NCBI GenBank assembly: GCA_001914195.1
Contig: MKYF01000027.1
Span: forward strand, 1-20,224
DNA: 20,224 bases
Source of the DNA: Streptococcus mitis
GTDB taxonomy: Bacteria > Bacillota > Bacilli > Lactobacillales > Streptococcaceae
Direction: 5' to 3'
In this document: piece by piece, positions 7,443 to 14,612 of the stretch
Layout of the letters: the number at the start of each line of letters is the position of its first letter
Position numbering within the stretch: position 1 is the first letter of the stretch
Position numbers and translations under genes: made by a program
Notes under the pieces: generated by a model
The model's database searches: none
Told to the model about the DNA's origin: nothing
What the model saw: only the letters and a program-made list of their open reading frames with translations

Positions 7443-8681
7443 ATGAAATTTGTTGGACTTGTAGGATCAAACTACGATCAATCATATAACCGTAAACTCT
7501 TGGAATTCATCCGTCGTCAGTTCAAACTCAAATTTGAATTAGAAGTTCTCGAAATTGACGAAGTTCCAATGTTCAACCAAGACGAAAAATGGGATGAAAG
7601 TTTCCAATTACGTTATTTATATAACAAAATTACACGTGCTGATGGTGTCATCATTGCTACTCCTGAGCACAACCACACAATCTCAGCTTCTCTAAAATCT
7701 GTTCTTGAATGGCTTTCATACGAAGTTCATCCATTTGAAAACAAACCAGTCATGATTGTGGGAGCTTCTTACTACGACCAAGGTACTTCTCGTGCCCAAG
7801 TTCACCTTCGTAAGATTCTTGATGCTCCAGGTGTTAATGCCTATACGCTTCCAGGTAACGAATTTCTTCTTGGTAAAGCCAAAGAAGCATTTGACGCAGA
7901 GGGCAATATCACAAATGAAGGAACTATTAATTTCCTTGAAACATGCTTGGACAACTTTGTAAAATATGTGGGAGTCGTTTCAAAATTGAAAAAACCAAAA
8001 CCAATTGCACCAGAAGATTTATATTGTACAAATTCAATTGCAACTACCATTCAAGGTGTTGATCCAGACGATCCTGAATGGGTAGAAAAAGCAGCTGAAC
8101 TTGTTGGAGCTGTTTCTGGAGATACTTACGTTAAATTAGACCACGGTATCTTGACAGTTAACCAAATTGACATGTTCTTGAAAGCAATGCCATTTGAATT
8201 GACATTTGCAGATGATAATAACCAGTTCTTGTACTTTAATAACGCACACCAAGATCCAAATACAATGTTTGGTAAACGTGTACGTGCTCAATCAGGAAAC
8301 CGTCTAGGAACTGTACACGGTTCATTGCCAGATTCTAGAATGAAAAACGTTGAATGGGTTGTCGGCGTATTGCGTAATGGGGACCAAGAATATGTCCGTA
8401 CAATTGTGCCGGGAACACCTGAAGGTGTTATTAATACCCATAATTACCAAGCAATGTACTACCCAGATGGTTCATATGCTGGAATTAATGAAATTATCTT
8501 TAATTTCCAACCATGGCTTGACTGGTACCTCAATACAACTGGTCAACGTTTAGTCGGTGGAAATGCTGCAGCTCCTGCTGGCGGACACGGTGGCGCAGAT
8601 GCCACATCTGGAGCTTCTGATGCAGGTGATGCTGGCGGACACGGTGGTGGCGCAGACGCTACATCTGGCGCAAGTAATTAA
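7443..8681 (+). CDS. FMN reductase/PAS-like fusion with two predicted ApbE flavinylation sites
   Basis: Three parts are visible in 412 residues. Residues 1-190 are an FMN_red domain (GSNYDQSYNRKLL at 8-20; TPEHNHTISASLKSVLEWL at 73-91). Residues about 225-365 resemble the PAS domain found after DUF438 (FELTFADDNNQFLYFNN at 251-267). Residues 371-412 are a Gly/Ala/His/Asp-rich tail with two near-repeats, each containing DATSGAS (386-392 and 405-411). That fits the ApbE acceptor pattern Dxx[S/T]GA[S/T], predicting FMN on S392 and S411. There is no signal peptide. An AGGAGA-type ribosome binding site lies upstream. A strong terminator follows, making this the last gene of the apbE operon. Function is inferred: a cytoplasmic NAD(P)H-driven reductase with mobile covalent flavins; the electron acceptor is unknown. 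Confidence 0.85.
   Translation: MKFVGLVGSNYDQSYNRKLLEFIRRQFKLKFELEVLEIDEVPMFNQDEKWDESFQLRYLYNKITRADGVIIATPEHNHTISASLKSVLEWLSYEVHPFENKPVMIVGASYYDQGTSRAQVHLRKILDAPGVNAYTLPGNEFLLGKAKEAFDAEGNITNEGTINFLETCLDNFVKYVGVVSKLKKPKPIAPEDLYCTNSIATTIQGVDPDDPEWVEKAAELVGAVSGDTYVKLDHGILTVNQIDMFLKAMPFELTFADDNNQFLYFNNAHQDPNTMFGKRVRAQSGNRLGTVHGSLPDSRMKNVEWVVGVLRNGDQEYVRTIVPGTPEGVINTHNYQAMYYPDGSYAGINEIIFNFQPWLDWYLNTTGQRLVGGNAAAPAGGHGGADATSGASDAGDAGGHGGGADATSGASN
8598..8675 (+). repeat. Duplicated flavinylation motif in the C-terminal tail
   Basis: Codons 8598-8618 and 8655-8675 both encode DATSGAS but differ in codon choice at five of the seven residues (for example the last Ser is TCT versus AGT). The unit is roughly GGHGG(G)ADATSGAS. 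Conserved protein with diverged DNA suggests the motif itself is selected. Confidence 0.75.
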
Positions 8682-8687
8682 TCATTT

Positions 8688-8712
8688 TAGGAACCGTTAT
8701 GGTTCCTTTTTT
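8688..8712 (+). terminator. Terminator of the apbE operon
   Basis: AGGAACC, loop GTTAT, GGTTCCT, then six T. It lies eight bases after the stop codon of the fusion reductase. Confidence 0.85.
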
Positions 8713-8973
8713 AGTGACTCTTTATCAACTGTACTTGGTGGTATGTCAATCCTTCTCTATGGGGTTATCGCCAGCAACGGTTTGAAAGTCTTGATTAAAG
8801 AACGTGTTGATTTCGCTCAAATGCGTAACCTAATCATCGCAAGTGCTATGTTGGTCCTTGGACTTGGAGGAGCTATCCTTAAACTCGGTCCAGTTACCCT
8901 TTCAGGTACTGCCCTATCAGCCATGACAGGAATCATCTTGAACTTAATCTTGCCATACGAAAATAAAGACTAA
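8713..8973 (+). pseudogene. 3' fragment of a uracil permease gene
   Basis: From about 8716 to the TAA at 8971-8973 the frame encodes about 85 residues (TVLGGMSILLYGVIASNGLK and the ending GIILNLILPYENKD). These match the C-terminal end of UraA/PyrP-type uracil permeases, which are normally over 400 residues. There is no start codon with a ribosome binding site, and a terminator directly precedes it, so it should not be expressed. As I recall, a complete uracil permease gene lies beside ffh in S. pneumoniae, so this is best read as what remained after a rearrangement removed the front of the gene. Confidence 0.8.
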
Positions 8974-8989
8974 GAATCTAAACATATCA

Positions 8990-9027
8990 AAAAACGAGCA
9001 TTTCCAACTACGGAAGTGCTCATTTTT
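8990..9027 (+). terminator. Hairpin terminator after the permease fragment
   Basis: GAGCATTTCC (8996-9005), loop AACTAC, GGAAGTGCTC (9012-9021), followed by ATTTTTC. A-run on the left side gives a T-run on the other strand, so it can work both ways. It is probably the original terminator of the permease gene. Confidence 0.75.
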
Positions 9028-9036
9028 CTTCTTTCT

Positions 9037-9062
9037 AAAAAAGGAAAGCCCTGCGGCCTTCC
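9037..9062 (-). terminator. ffh terminator
   Basis: On the minus strand GGAAGGCC, loop GCAG, GGCTTTCC, then TTTTTT. It has an 8-bp stem with one G-T pair, just beyond the ffh stop. Confidence 0.8.
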
Positions 9063-9068
9063 CTTGTC

Positions 9069-10640
9069 TTACTTGCGTTTCTTCTTCGCTTTCTTCATTT
9101 TATTAGCCATGCGTTTCATGGACTGTTTCATAGCAAATTCGCCGATTTTACCCTTGAGTCCGCCACCAAACATCTGGCTCATATCTGGCATTCCTGCTCC
9201 TCCGAGAGCGGACAAGTCAGGCATCCCACCTTGTCCCATCATTCCTTCAAGGGCTGACATATCCATTCCTCCCATATTTGGCATATTTTTTGGAAGGTTG
9301 TTTGGATTGATACCCATTTGCTTCATCATCTTATTCATATCACCAGACATAACACCTTGCATAAGCTGTTTAGCCTGGTTAAAGTCCTTGATGAATTTAT
9401 TGACTTCGACAAAGGTATTTCCAGAACCAGCAGCGATACGACGGCGACGGCTCGGATTTAACAAATCTGGATTTTCACGTTCTTCAGGTGTCATTGAAGA
9501 CACAATAGCACGTTTGCGAGCAATCTGGCGTTCATCTACCTTCATGTTTTGAAGGGCTGGATTGTTGGCCATACCTGGAATCATCTTGAGCAAGTCTTCC
9601 ATCGGCCCCATGTTTTGCACCTGATCCAACTGATCAATGAAATCATTGAAATCAAAGGTGTTTTCGCGCATCTTCTCAGCCATTTCAAGGGCTTTTTGCT
9701 CATCGTATTCCTGAGAAGCTTTCTCAATCAACGTAAGCATATCCCCCATACCAAGGATACGGCTAGACATGCGATCTGGGTGGAAGGTTTCAATGTCTGT
9801 AATCTTTTCACCCGTACCAGTGAACTTGATTGGTTTTCCGGTAATGTGACGAACAGACAGAGCAGCACCACCACGAGTATCGCCATCAATCTTGGTAAGG
9901 ATAACTCCAGTTACTTCTAACTGAGCATTGAACTCACGCGCAACATTGGCCGCTTCTTGACCAATCATGGCATCAACCACGAGGAGGATTTCATTTGGTT
10001 GAGCCAGTGCTTTCACGTCACGAAGCTCATTCATCAGAAGCTCATCAATCTGCAAACGACCTGCCGTATCAATCAAGACATAGTCATTATGATTAGCTTG
10101 GGCTTGTTCCAAACCTTGACGAACAATCTCCACAGCTGGAACCTCTGTCCCGAGAGCGAAAACCGGCACATCAATCTGTTGACCCAGTGTCTTCAGCTGG
10201 TCAATAGCTGCAGGACGGTAAATATCCGCCGCAATCATCAAAGGACGAGCATTTTCTTCCTTCTTGAGTTTGTTGGCCAATTTACCAGCAAAGGTTGTTT
10301 TACCAGCCCCCTGCAAACCGACCATCATGATGATTGTAGGAATCTTAGGTGACTTGATAATTTCTGCCGTATCAGAACCTAAAACGGCTGTCAGTTCCTC
10401 ATCAACGATTTTAATAATTTGTTGCGCAGGATTAAGGGTATCAATGACCTCATGCCCGACTGCACGCTCACGAACTTTCTTGATAAAGTCCTTTACAACA
10501 GGCAAGGCAACGTCGGCCTCAAGCAAGGCCAAGCGAATCTCTTTGGTTGCCTCTTGGACATCAGATTCAGAGATTTTTCCTTTTTTACGTAGATTTTTAA
10601 AGACGTTCTGCAAACGTTCTGTTAAACTTTCAAATGCCAT
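9069..10640 (-). CDS. ffh: Signal recognition particle protein Ffh (SRP54)
   Basis: This 523-residue GTPase binds signal sequences and the 4.5S RNA and delivers ribosomes to FtsY at the membrane. Domains in order: N domain (about 1-95), G domain with GLQGAGKTT (108-116), DTAGR and TKIDGD, and a C-terminal Met-rich M domain (about 300-523) ending in a Lys-rich stretch. The tail is extended by Met/Gly-rich repeats, usual in streptococci. AGAGGAAG precedes the ATG. It follows ylxM by 11 bases in one operon. Confidence 0.97.
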   Translation of the reverse strand: MAFESLTERLQNVFKNLRKKGKISESDVQEATKEIRLALLEADVALPVVKDFIKKVRERAVGHEVIDTLNPAQQIIKIVDEELTAVLGSDTAEIIKSPKIPTIIMMVGLQGAGKTTFAGKLANKLKKEENARPLMIAADIYRPAAIDQLKTLGQQIDVPVFALGTEVPAVEIVRQGLEQAQANHNDYVLIDTAGRLQIDELLMNELRDVKALAQPNEILLVVDAMIGQEAANVAREFNAQLEVTGVILTKIDGDTRGGAALSVRHITGKPIKFTGTGEKITDIETFHPDRMSSRILGMGDMLTLIEKASQEYDEQKALEMAEKMRENTFDFNDFIDQLDQVQNMGPMEDLLKMIPGMANNPALQNMKVDERQIARKRAIVSSMTPEERENPDLLNPSRRRRIAAGSGNTFVEVNKFIKDFNQAKQLMQGVMSGDMNKMMKQMGINPNNLPKNMPNMGGMDMSALEGMMGQGGMPDLSALGGAGMPDMSQMFGGGLKGKIGEFAMKQSMKRMANKMKKAKKKRK

Positions 10641-10651
10641 TTTTCTTCCTC

Positions 10652-10984
10652 TTATTCTCTATTATCAATGCTTGTTAAAATTTCTATCTGCTCCTGCAGA
10701 AAGTCATCCTTGGGATAGCGCTCCAAAATCTGATCAAAAATCTGACTACGGACAATGTAATCCGAGTACATGTGCAATTTCATCTCATAATCTTCCAGGA
10801 TTTTTTCTGTCCGCTTGATGTTGTCATAGACAGCCTGACGACTGACACCGAACTCTTCAGCAATCTCAGCAAGGCTATAATCATCAGCGTAGTAGAGCTC
10901 TATATAGTTCATTTGCTTGTCTGTCAAAAGCGCCGCATAAAATTCAAATAGCGCATTCATACGATTGGTTTTTTCGATTTCCAT
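10652..10984 (-). CDS. ylxM: YlxM-family DNA-binding protein of the SRP operon
   Basis: This 110-residue protein has a sigma-70 region 4-like helix-turn-helix (about residues 25-65; the segment [20 protein letters not shown] is the HTH). YlxM homologues sit upstream of ffh in Firmicutes and have been linked to SRP function. The ATG at 10984 gives the family's usual N-terminus. A TG-G-TATAAT box ends only seven bases upstream, so the transcript may start at the ATG and lack a leader. An in-frame ATG at codon 9 is an alternative, with a poor ribosome binding site. Confidence 0.93.
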
Positions 10985-10991
10985 AACTTTT

Positions 10992-11000
10992 ATTATACCA
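10992..11000 (-). promoter_or_regulatory. Extended -10 promoter of ylxM-ffh
   Basis: TGGTATAAT on the minus strand is a consensus extended -10. The predicted start site, near 10985, coincides with the ylxM ATG. No recognisable -35. Confidence 0.7.
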
Positions 11001-11073
11001 AAAATTAGCCTAATCTACCACACTAGGAAGCCAATCCAAGAAGATAGCCAGGTAAATTTGAAAAAACAAGAGC

Positions 11074-11451
11074 CTAGCCCCAAGTAATTTCCAATTGATA
11101 GCTGGCAAAGGGATGTCCCTCTTGATTTTGTAGTTGATAATCTAGTTCAATCTTTTGCCCATCCACTTCATAACGGCTCGTTTGGATGATAAACTCCTGC
11201 ATGCCCATAGGTGTGGGAATATAGGCTAAACTATCACTATCCTTTAGAAAGCGCATAATGGTCTTGGGATTGGAAAAACGGGTCATCACCAGTTCTTGAC
11301 CATGAAATTTAATAACCACTTTTTCCTTTTCCTCATTATAGAAAAGCAGGTAGCTATAATCTCCTTTTTCATGCACTTCCACGTCATAAAGCTGGTCAAG
11401 CACTTCCAACTGCTCATCAAACTGAATCGTATTTCGCATCCGAATCTTCAC
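11074..11451 (-). CDS. DUF1934 (YwiB-like) beta-barrel protein
   Basis: This 125-residue protein is rich in beta-strand patterns and resembles the DUF1934/YwiB calycin-like family, function unknown. Typical features are the opening MKIRMRNTIQFD, the central VIKFHGQELVMTRF and a closing SYQLEITWG. The start is GTG at 11451, six bases after GAGGA. It is divergent from the HD-domain gene, and the two promoters lie within 71 bases. Confidence 0.75.
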   Translation of the reverse strand: MKIRMRNTIQFDEQLEVLDQLYDVEVHEKGDYSYLLFYNEEKEKVVIKFHGQELVMTRFSNPKTIMRFLKDSDSLAYIPTPMGMQEFIIQTSRYEVDGQKIELDYQLQNQEGHPFASYQLEITWG

Positions 11452-11483
11452 ATCAAGTCCTCTTTCTTGTCTCTTGTCCTACT

Positions 11484-11492
11484 ATTTTACCA
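11484..11492 (-). promoter_or_regulatory. Extended -10 promoter of the DUF1934 gene
   Basis: TGGTAAAAT on the minus strand, about 32 bases upstream of the GTG start. No strong -35. It faces away from the HD gene promoter. Confidence 0.5.
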
Positions 11493-11507
11493 AAAACTCT
11501 AGCTTTT

Positions 11508-11516
11508 TGCTATAAT
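11508..11516 (+). promoter_or_regulatory. Extended -10 promoter of the HD-domain gene
   Basis: TGCTATAAT ends six bases before the ATG at 11523, so transcription should begin at or next to the start codon. No Shine-Dalgarno sequence is present. Confidence 0.7.
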
Positions 11517-11522
11517 GGTCAT

Positions 11523-12827
11523 ATGAACGAAAAAGTATTCCGTGACCCAGTTCACAACTACATCCATGTCGATAATCAAATCATCTATGACTTGATTAAT
11601 ACAAAAGAATTTCAGCGTTTGCGCCGGATCAAGCAACTGGGAACTTCCAGTTATACCTTCCACGGTGGGGAGCACAGCCGCTTCTCCCACTGTCTAGGAG
11701 TCTATGAAATTGCACGACGCATCACAGAGATTTTTGAAGAAAAATATCCTGAAGAATGGAATCCTGCCGAGTCTCTCTTGACCATGACCGCTGCTCTCCT
11801 ACATGACCTTGGGCATGGTGCTTACTCCCATACTTTTGAACATCTCTTTGATACAGACCATGAGGCCATCACTCAGGAAATCATCCAAAGTCCTGAGACA
11901 GAGATTCACCAAGTCCTGCTACAAGTGGCGCCAGATTTTCCAGAAAAAGTAGCCAGTGTCATAGACCATACCTACCCTAACAAGCAGGTTGTGCAACTCA
12001 TTTCTAGTCAGATTGATGCAGACCGCATGGACTATCTCTTGCGCGACTCCTATTTTACAGGTGCTTCCTATGGAGAATTTGACCTGACTCGCATCCTCCG
12101 AGTGATTCGTCCTGTCGAAAATGGTATCGCCTTTCAGCGCAATGGCATGCATGCCATCGAAGACTACGTCCTCAGTCGCTACCAGATGTATATGCAGGTT
12201 TATTTCCACCCCGCAACACGCGCTATGGAAGTTCTCCTACAAAATCTTCTCAAACGCGCTAAGGAACTCTATCCTGAAGACAAGGACTTCTTTGCACGAA
12301 CTTCCCCACACCTCCTGCCTTTCTTTGAAAAAAATGTGACCTTGTGTGATTATCTGGCTCTGGATGATGGTGTGATGAATACCTACTTCCAACTCTGGAT
12401 GACCAGTCCTGACAAGATTCTCGCAGACTTGTCGCAACGCTTTGTCAACCGCAAGGTCTTTAAATCCATTACCTTTTCACAAGAAGACCAAGACCAACTC
12501 GCTAGCATGAGAAAATTGGTTGAGGATATCGGCTTTGATCCTACCTACTACACTGCCATTCATAAGAACTTTGACCTCCCTTATGATATCTATCGTCCCG
12601 AATCTGAAAATCCACGGACACAGATTGAGATTTTACAAAAAAATGGAGAACTGGCTGAACTCTCTAGCCTGTCTCCTATCGTCCAATCCCTTGCTGGCAG
12701 TCGACACGGAGATAATCGCTTTTATTTTCCAAAGGAAATGTTGGACCAAAACAGTATCTTCGCAAGTATCACCCAGCAATTTTTACACTTGATTGAGAAC
12801 GATCATTTTACCCCAAATAAAAACTAG
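11523..12827 (+). CDS. HD-domain phosphohydrolase (dGTPase-like)
   Basis: This 434-residue protein carries the HD metal site: H56 in HSRFSH, H94-D95 in LLHDLGHG, and the distal Asp in QIDADRMDYLLRD (D165). The whole resembles the YwfO/EF1143-type family related to dNTP triphosphohydrolases; members hydrolyse dNTPs to nucleoside and triphosphate. Substrate choice here is inferred. The start at 11523 (MNEKVFRDPVHNYI) matches relatives and appears leaderless. The HAD phosphatase gene follows after 12 bases, probably in the same transcript. Confidence 0.88.
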   Translation: MNEKVFRDPVHNYIHVDNQIIYDLINTKEFQRLRRIKQLGTSSYTFHGGEHSRFSHCLGVYEIARRITEIFEEKYPEEWNPAESLLTMTAALLHDLGHGAYSHTFEHLFDTDHEAITQEIIQSPETEIHQVLLQVAPDFPEKVASVIDHTYPNKQVVQLISSQIDADRMDYLLRDSYFTGASYGEFDLTRILRVIRPVENGIAFQRNGMHAIEDYVLSRYQMYMQVYFHPATRAMEVLLQNLLKRAKELYPEDKDFFARTSPHLLPFFEKNVTLCDYLALDDGVMNTYFQLWMTSPDKILADLSQRFVNRKVFKSITFSQEDQDQLASMRKLVEDIGFDPTYYTAIHKNFDLPYDIYRPESENPRTQIEILQKNGELAELSSLSPIVQSLAGSRHGDNRFYFPKEMLDQNSIFASITQQFLHLIENDHFTPNKN

Positions 12828-12839
12828 AAGAGGAAATTT

Positions 12840-13646
12840 ATGAGTATTAAACTAATCGCCGTCGATATCGACGGAACCCTAGTCAATAGCCAAAAGGAAA
12901 TCACTCCTCAAGTCTTTTCTGCCATCCAAGATGCCAAAGAAGCTGGTGTCAAAATCGTGATTGCAACTGGCCGCCCTATCGCTGGTGTTGCCAAACTTCT
13001 GAACGACTTGCAGTTGAGAGACGAGGGTGACTATGTGGTGACCTTCAACGGTGCCCTTGTCCAAGAAACTGCTACAGGACATGAGATTATCAGTGAATCC
13101 TTGACCTATGAGGATTATCTAGATATGGAATTTCTCAGTCGTAAGCTCGGTGTCCACATGCACGCCATTACCAAGGACGGTATCTACACTGCCAATCGCA
13201 ATATCGGAAAATACACGGTGCACGAATCAACTCTCGTCAGCATGCCTATCTTCTACCGTACACCTGAGGAAATGGCTGACAAGGAAATTGTCAAATGTAT
13301 GTTCATAGATGAGCCTGAGATTCTCGATGCTGCGATTGAAAAGATACCAGCCGAATTTTATGAGCGCTACTCCATCAACAAATCTGCTCCTTTCTACCTC
13401 GAACTCCTTAAAAAGAATGTGGACAAAGGTTCAGCCATCACTCACCTAGCTGAAAAACTCGGATTGACCAAAGATGAAACCATGGCTATCGGTGACGAAG
13501 AAAATGATCGTGCCATGCTGGAAGTCGTTGGCAACCCTGTAGTCATGGAAAACGGAAATCCAGAAATCAAAAAAATCGCCAAATACATCACTAAATCTAA
13601 TGATGAATCTGGCGTTGCCCATGCCATCCGTACGTGGGTACTGTAA
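12840..13646 (+). CDS. Cof-type HAD-IIB sugar-phosphatase-like protein
   Basis: This 268-residue cytoplasmic HAD hydrolase has the nucleophile motif DIDGTL (D9 and D11), the Thr motif VIATGRP, and the Mg2+-binding GDEENDRAML near residue 218. A large C2B-type cap lies between. The family dephosphorylates sugar phosphates and similar small metabolites; this member resembles YidA, but its substrate is not shown. GAGGAAA precedes the ATG, 12 bases after the HD gene. A perfect palindromic terminator follows. Confidence 0.9.
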   Translation: MSIKLIAVDIDGTLVNSQKEITPQVFSAIQDAKEAGVKIVIATGRPIAGVAKLLNDLQLRDEGDYVVTFNGALVQETATGHEIISESLTYEDYLDMEFLSRKLGVHMHAITKDGIYTANRNIGKYTVHESTLVSMPIFYRTPEEMADKEIVKCMFIDEPEILDAAIEKIPAEFYERYSINKSAPFYLELLKKNVDKGSAITHLAEKLGLTKDETMAIGDEENDRAMLEVVGNPVVMENGNPEIKKIAKYITKSNDESGVAHAIRTWVL

Positions 13647-13661
13647 AAATATAAGAATAGA

Positions 13662-13689
13662 CGAAAACCGCTCAGCTGAGCGGTTTTTA
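13662..13689. terminator. Shared bidirectional terminator
   Basis: AAAACCGCTCAG / CTGAGCGGTTTT is a perfect inverted repeat, flanked by T-runs on both strands. It can end the HAD gene on the plus strand and the tRNA-Arg transcript on the minus strand. Confidence 0.85.
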
Positions 13690-13702
13690 GTATCTAATTA
13701 CA

Positions 13703-13774
13703 TGCCCCCTGCCGGAATCGAACCAGCAACTACTCCTTAGGAGGGAGTTGTTATATCCATTGAACTAAGGGAGC
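13703..13774 (-). tRNA. tRNA-Arg, anticodon CCU
   Basis: On the minus strand the acceptor arms are GCTCCCT / AGGGGGC (one G-T pair) with discriminator A. The anticodon stem ACTCC / GGAGT holds loop CTCCTAA, giving anticodon CCT, which reads AGG. The T arm is GCTGG-TTCGATT-CCGGC. The CCA end is not encoded. Length 72. It lies nine bases after the rplS terminator, leaving no room for its own promoter. Confidence 0.93.
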
Positions 13775-13778
13775 TAGA

Positions 13779-13810
13779 TAAAAACTCTGCTGAAAAAGCA
13801 GAGTTTTTTA
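13779..13810 (-). terminator. rplS terminator, just upstream of the tRNA
   Basis: CTCTGCT / AGCAGAG with A/T tracts on both sides; on the minus strand the stem ends in five T. It sits seven bases after the rplS stop codon. Confidence 0.7.
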
Positions 13811-13816
13811 GTCGAA

Positions 13817-14164
13817 TTAACGACGGATTTCTTTGATACGAGCTGCTTTACCTTGAAGAGCACGCAAGTAGTACAATTTCGCACGACGTACTTTACCGTA
13901 ACGAACAACTTCGATTTTTTCAACACGTGGAGTGTGGATTGGGAAGATACGCTCAACACCTACACCGTTAGAGATTTTACGAACTGTGTAGTTTTCTGAG
14001 ATGCCAGCACCTTTACGTGCGATAACAACACCTTCAAAAATCTGGATACGTTCACGGTTACCTTCGACAACTTTCGCGTGTACACGAACAGTGTCACCAG
14101 GACGGAATGATGGGATATCTGTACGAAGTTGACCTTCAGTCAAGCTTTGGATTAATGGATTCAT
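13817..14164 (-). CDS. rplS: Ribosomal protein L19
   Basis: This 115-residue 50S protein lies at the 30S-50S interface. The full sequence, from [20 protein letters not shown] to the Arg/Lys-rich end, is standard for L19. AGGAG precedes the ATG. The 5' region folds into a hairpin typical of ribosomal-protein leaders (14212-14253), suggesting autoregulation. The tRNA-Arg gene downstream is probably fed by read-through. Confidence 0.97.
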
Positions 14165-14275
14165 TTTATTCTCCTATCTTTGTCAATCTTGAGGAATCTT
14201 CCTCAGCGGATAAACTGTATTTTTGTGCGTCCATTACACACAAGATACAGTTTACCAAATTTCCACAAAAAAGTA
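14165..14275 (-). promoter_or_regulatory. Structured rplS leader, possible L19 autoregulatory element
   Basis: On the minus strand AAACTGTAT and ATACAGTTT (outer 9-bp arms, 14245-14253 and 14212-14220) enclose TTGTGTG / CGCACAA with loop TAATGGA. A second hairpin, TGAGGA / TCCTCA, sits before the ribosome binding site. L19 leaders are known in Firmicutes; membership of that family needs a covariance search. A weaker internal promoter (TTTACT, 17 bases, TG-G-TAAACT at 14249-14254) overlaps the outer arm. Confidence 0.5.
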
Positions 14276-14281
14276 AAGAAA

Positions 14282-14311
14282 TTTATAGCAGAATTCCTAA
14301 AAAAATCGCAA
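14282..14311 (-). promoter_or_regulatory. Promoter of rplS inside the end of crcB
   Basis: Minus strand -35 TTGCGA (14306-14311), 18-base spacer ending TG-C, -10 TATAAA (14282-14287), overlapping the stop codon of the second crcB gene. A start near 14275 would transcribe the whole leader hairpin. Confidence 0.5.
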
Positions 14312-14612
14312 CCAAACCACCTAGGTAGGTCAAAGCTAAATAAGAATAAAATACCTTCTTATCACTTAGCAGTCTTTGCAGTTCATCATTCAAGGTCGAA
14401 AAAGTCGTTAAACCACCACAAAATCCTGTTGCTAGAATAGCATAGACTTCCTTAGATTCCACATGATTGTAGAATAATCCAATTAAAAAACAACCCAAAA
14501 GATTGGCTATGAGCGTTCCGAGTGGTAATTTAGAAGCTTGATTATAGCGGGAAAAGAAATACCGTACCAGGGCTCCAAGACCACAAGCGATTGCAAGATA
14601 GACGATTACCAT
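14283..14612 (-). CDS. crcB: Fluoride channel subunit CrcB/Fluc (second gene)
   Basis: This 109-residue, four-helix membrane protein of the CrcB family exports F-. The family signature GFCGGLTTFST lies in the third helix, and the N-terminal G-R pattern GALVRYF is present. Positive charges lie in loop 1-2 (R, R, K) and loop 3-4 (R, K, K), with none at the ends, predicting N- and C-termini outside. Its ATG overlaps the end of the other crcB gene by seven bases. The pair probably forms an antiparallel heterodimer. Confidence 0.88.
   Translation of the reverse strand: MVIVYLAIACGLGALVRYFFSRYNQASKLPLGTLIANLLGCFLIGLFYNHVESKEVYAILATGFCGGLTTFSTLNDELQRLLSDKKVFYSYLALTYLGGLVAIFLGILL

Noticed and set aside
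8557..8973. Open frame of 138 codons as an intact gene
   Set aside because: Its first part is an out-of-frame reading of the reductase tail and the terminator; only the permease-like end is meaningful, so it is treated as a gene fragment.
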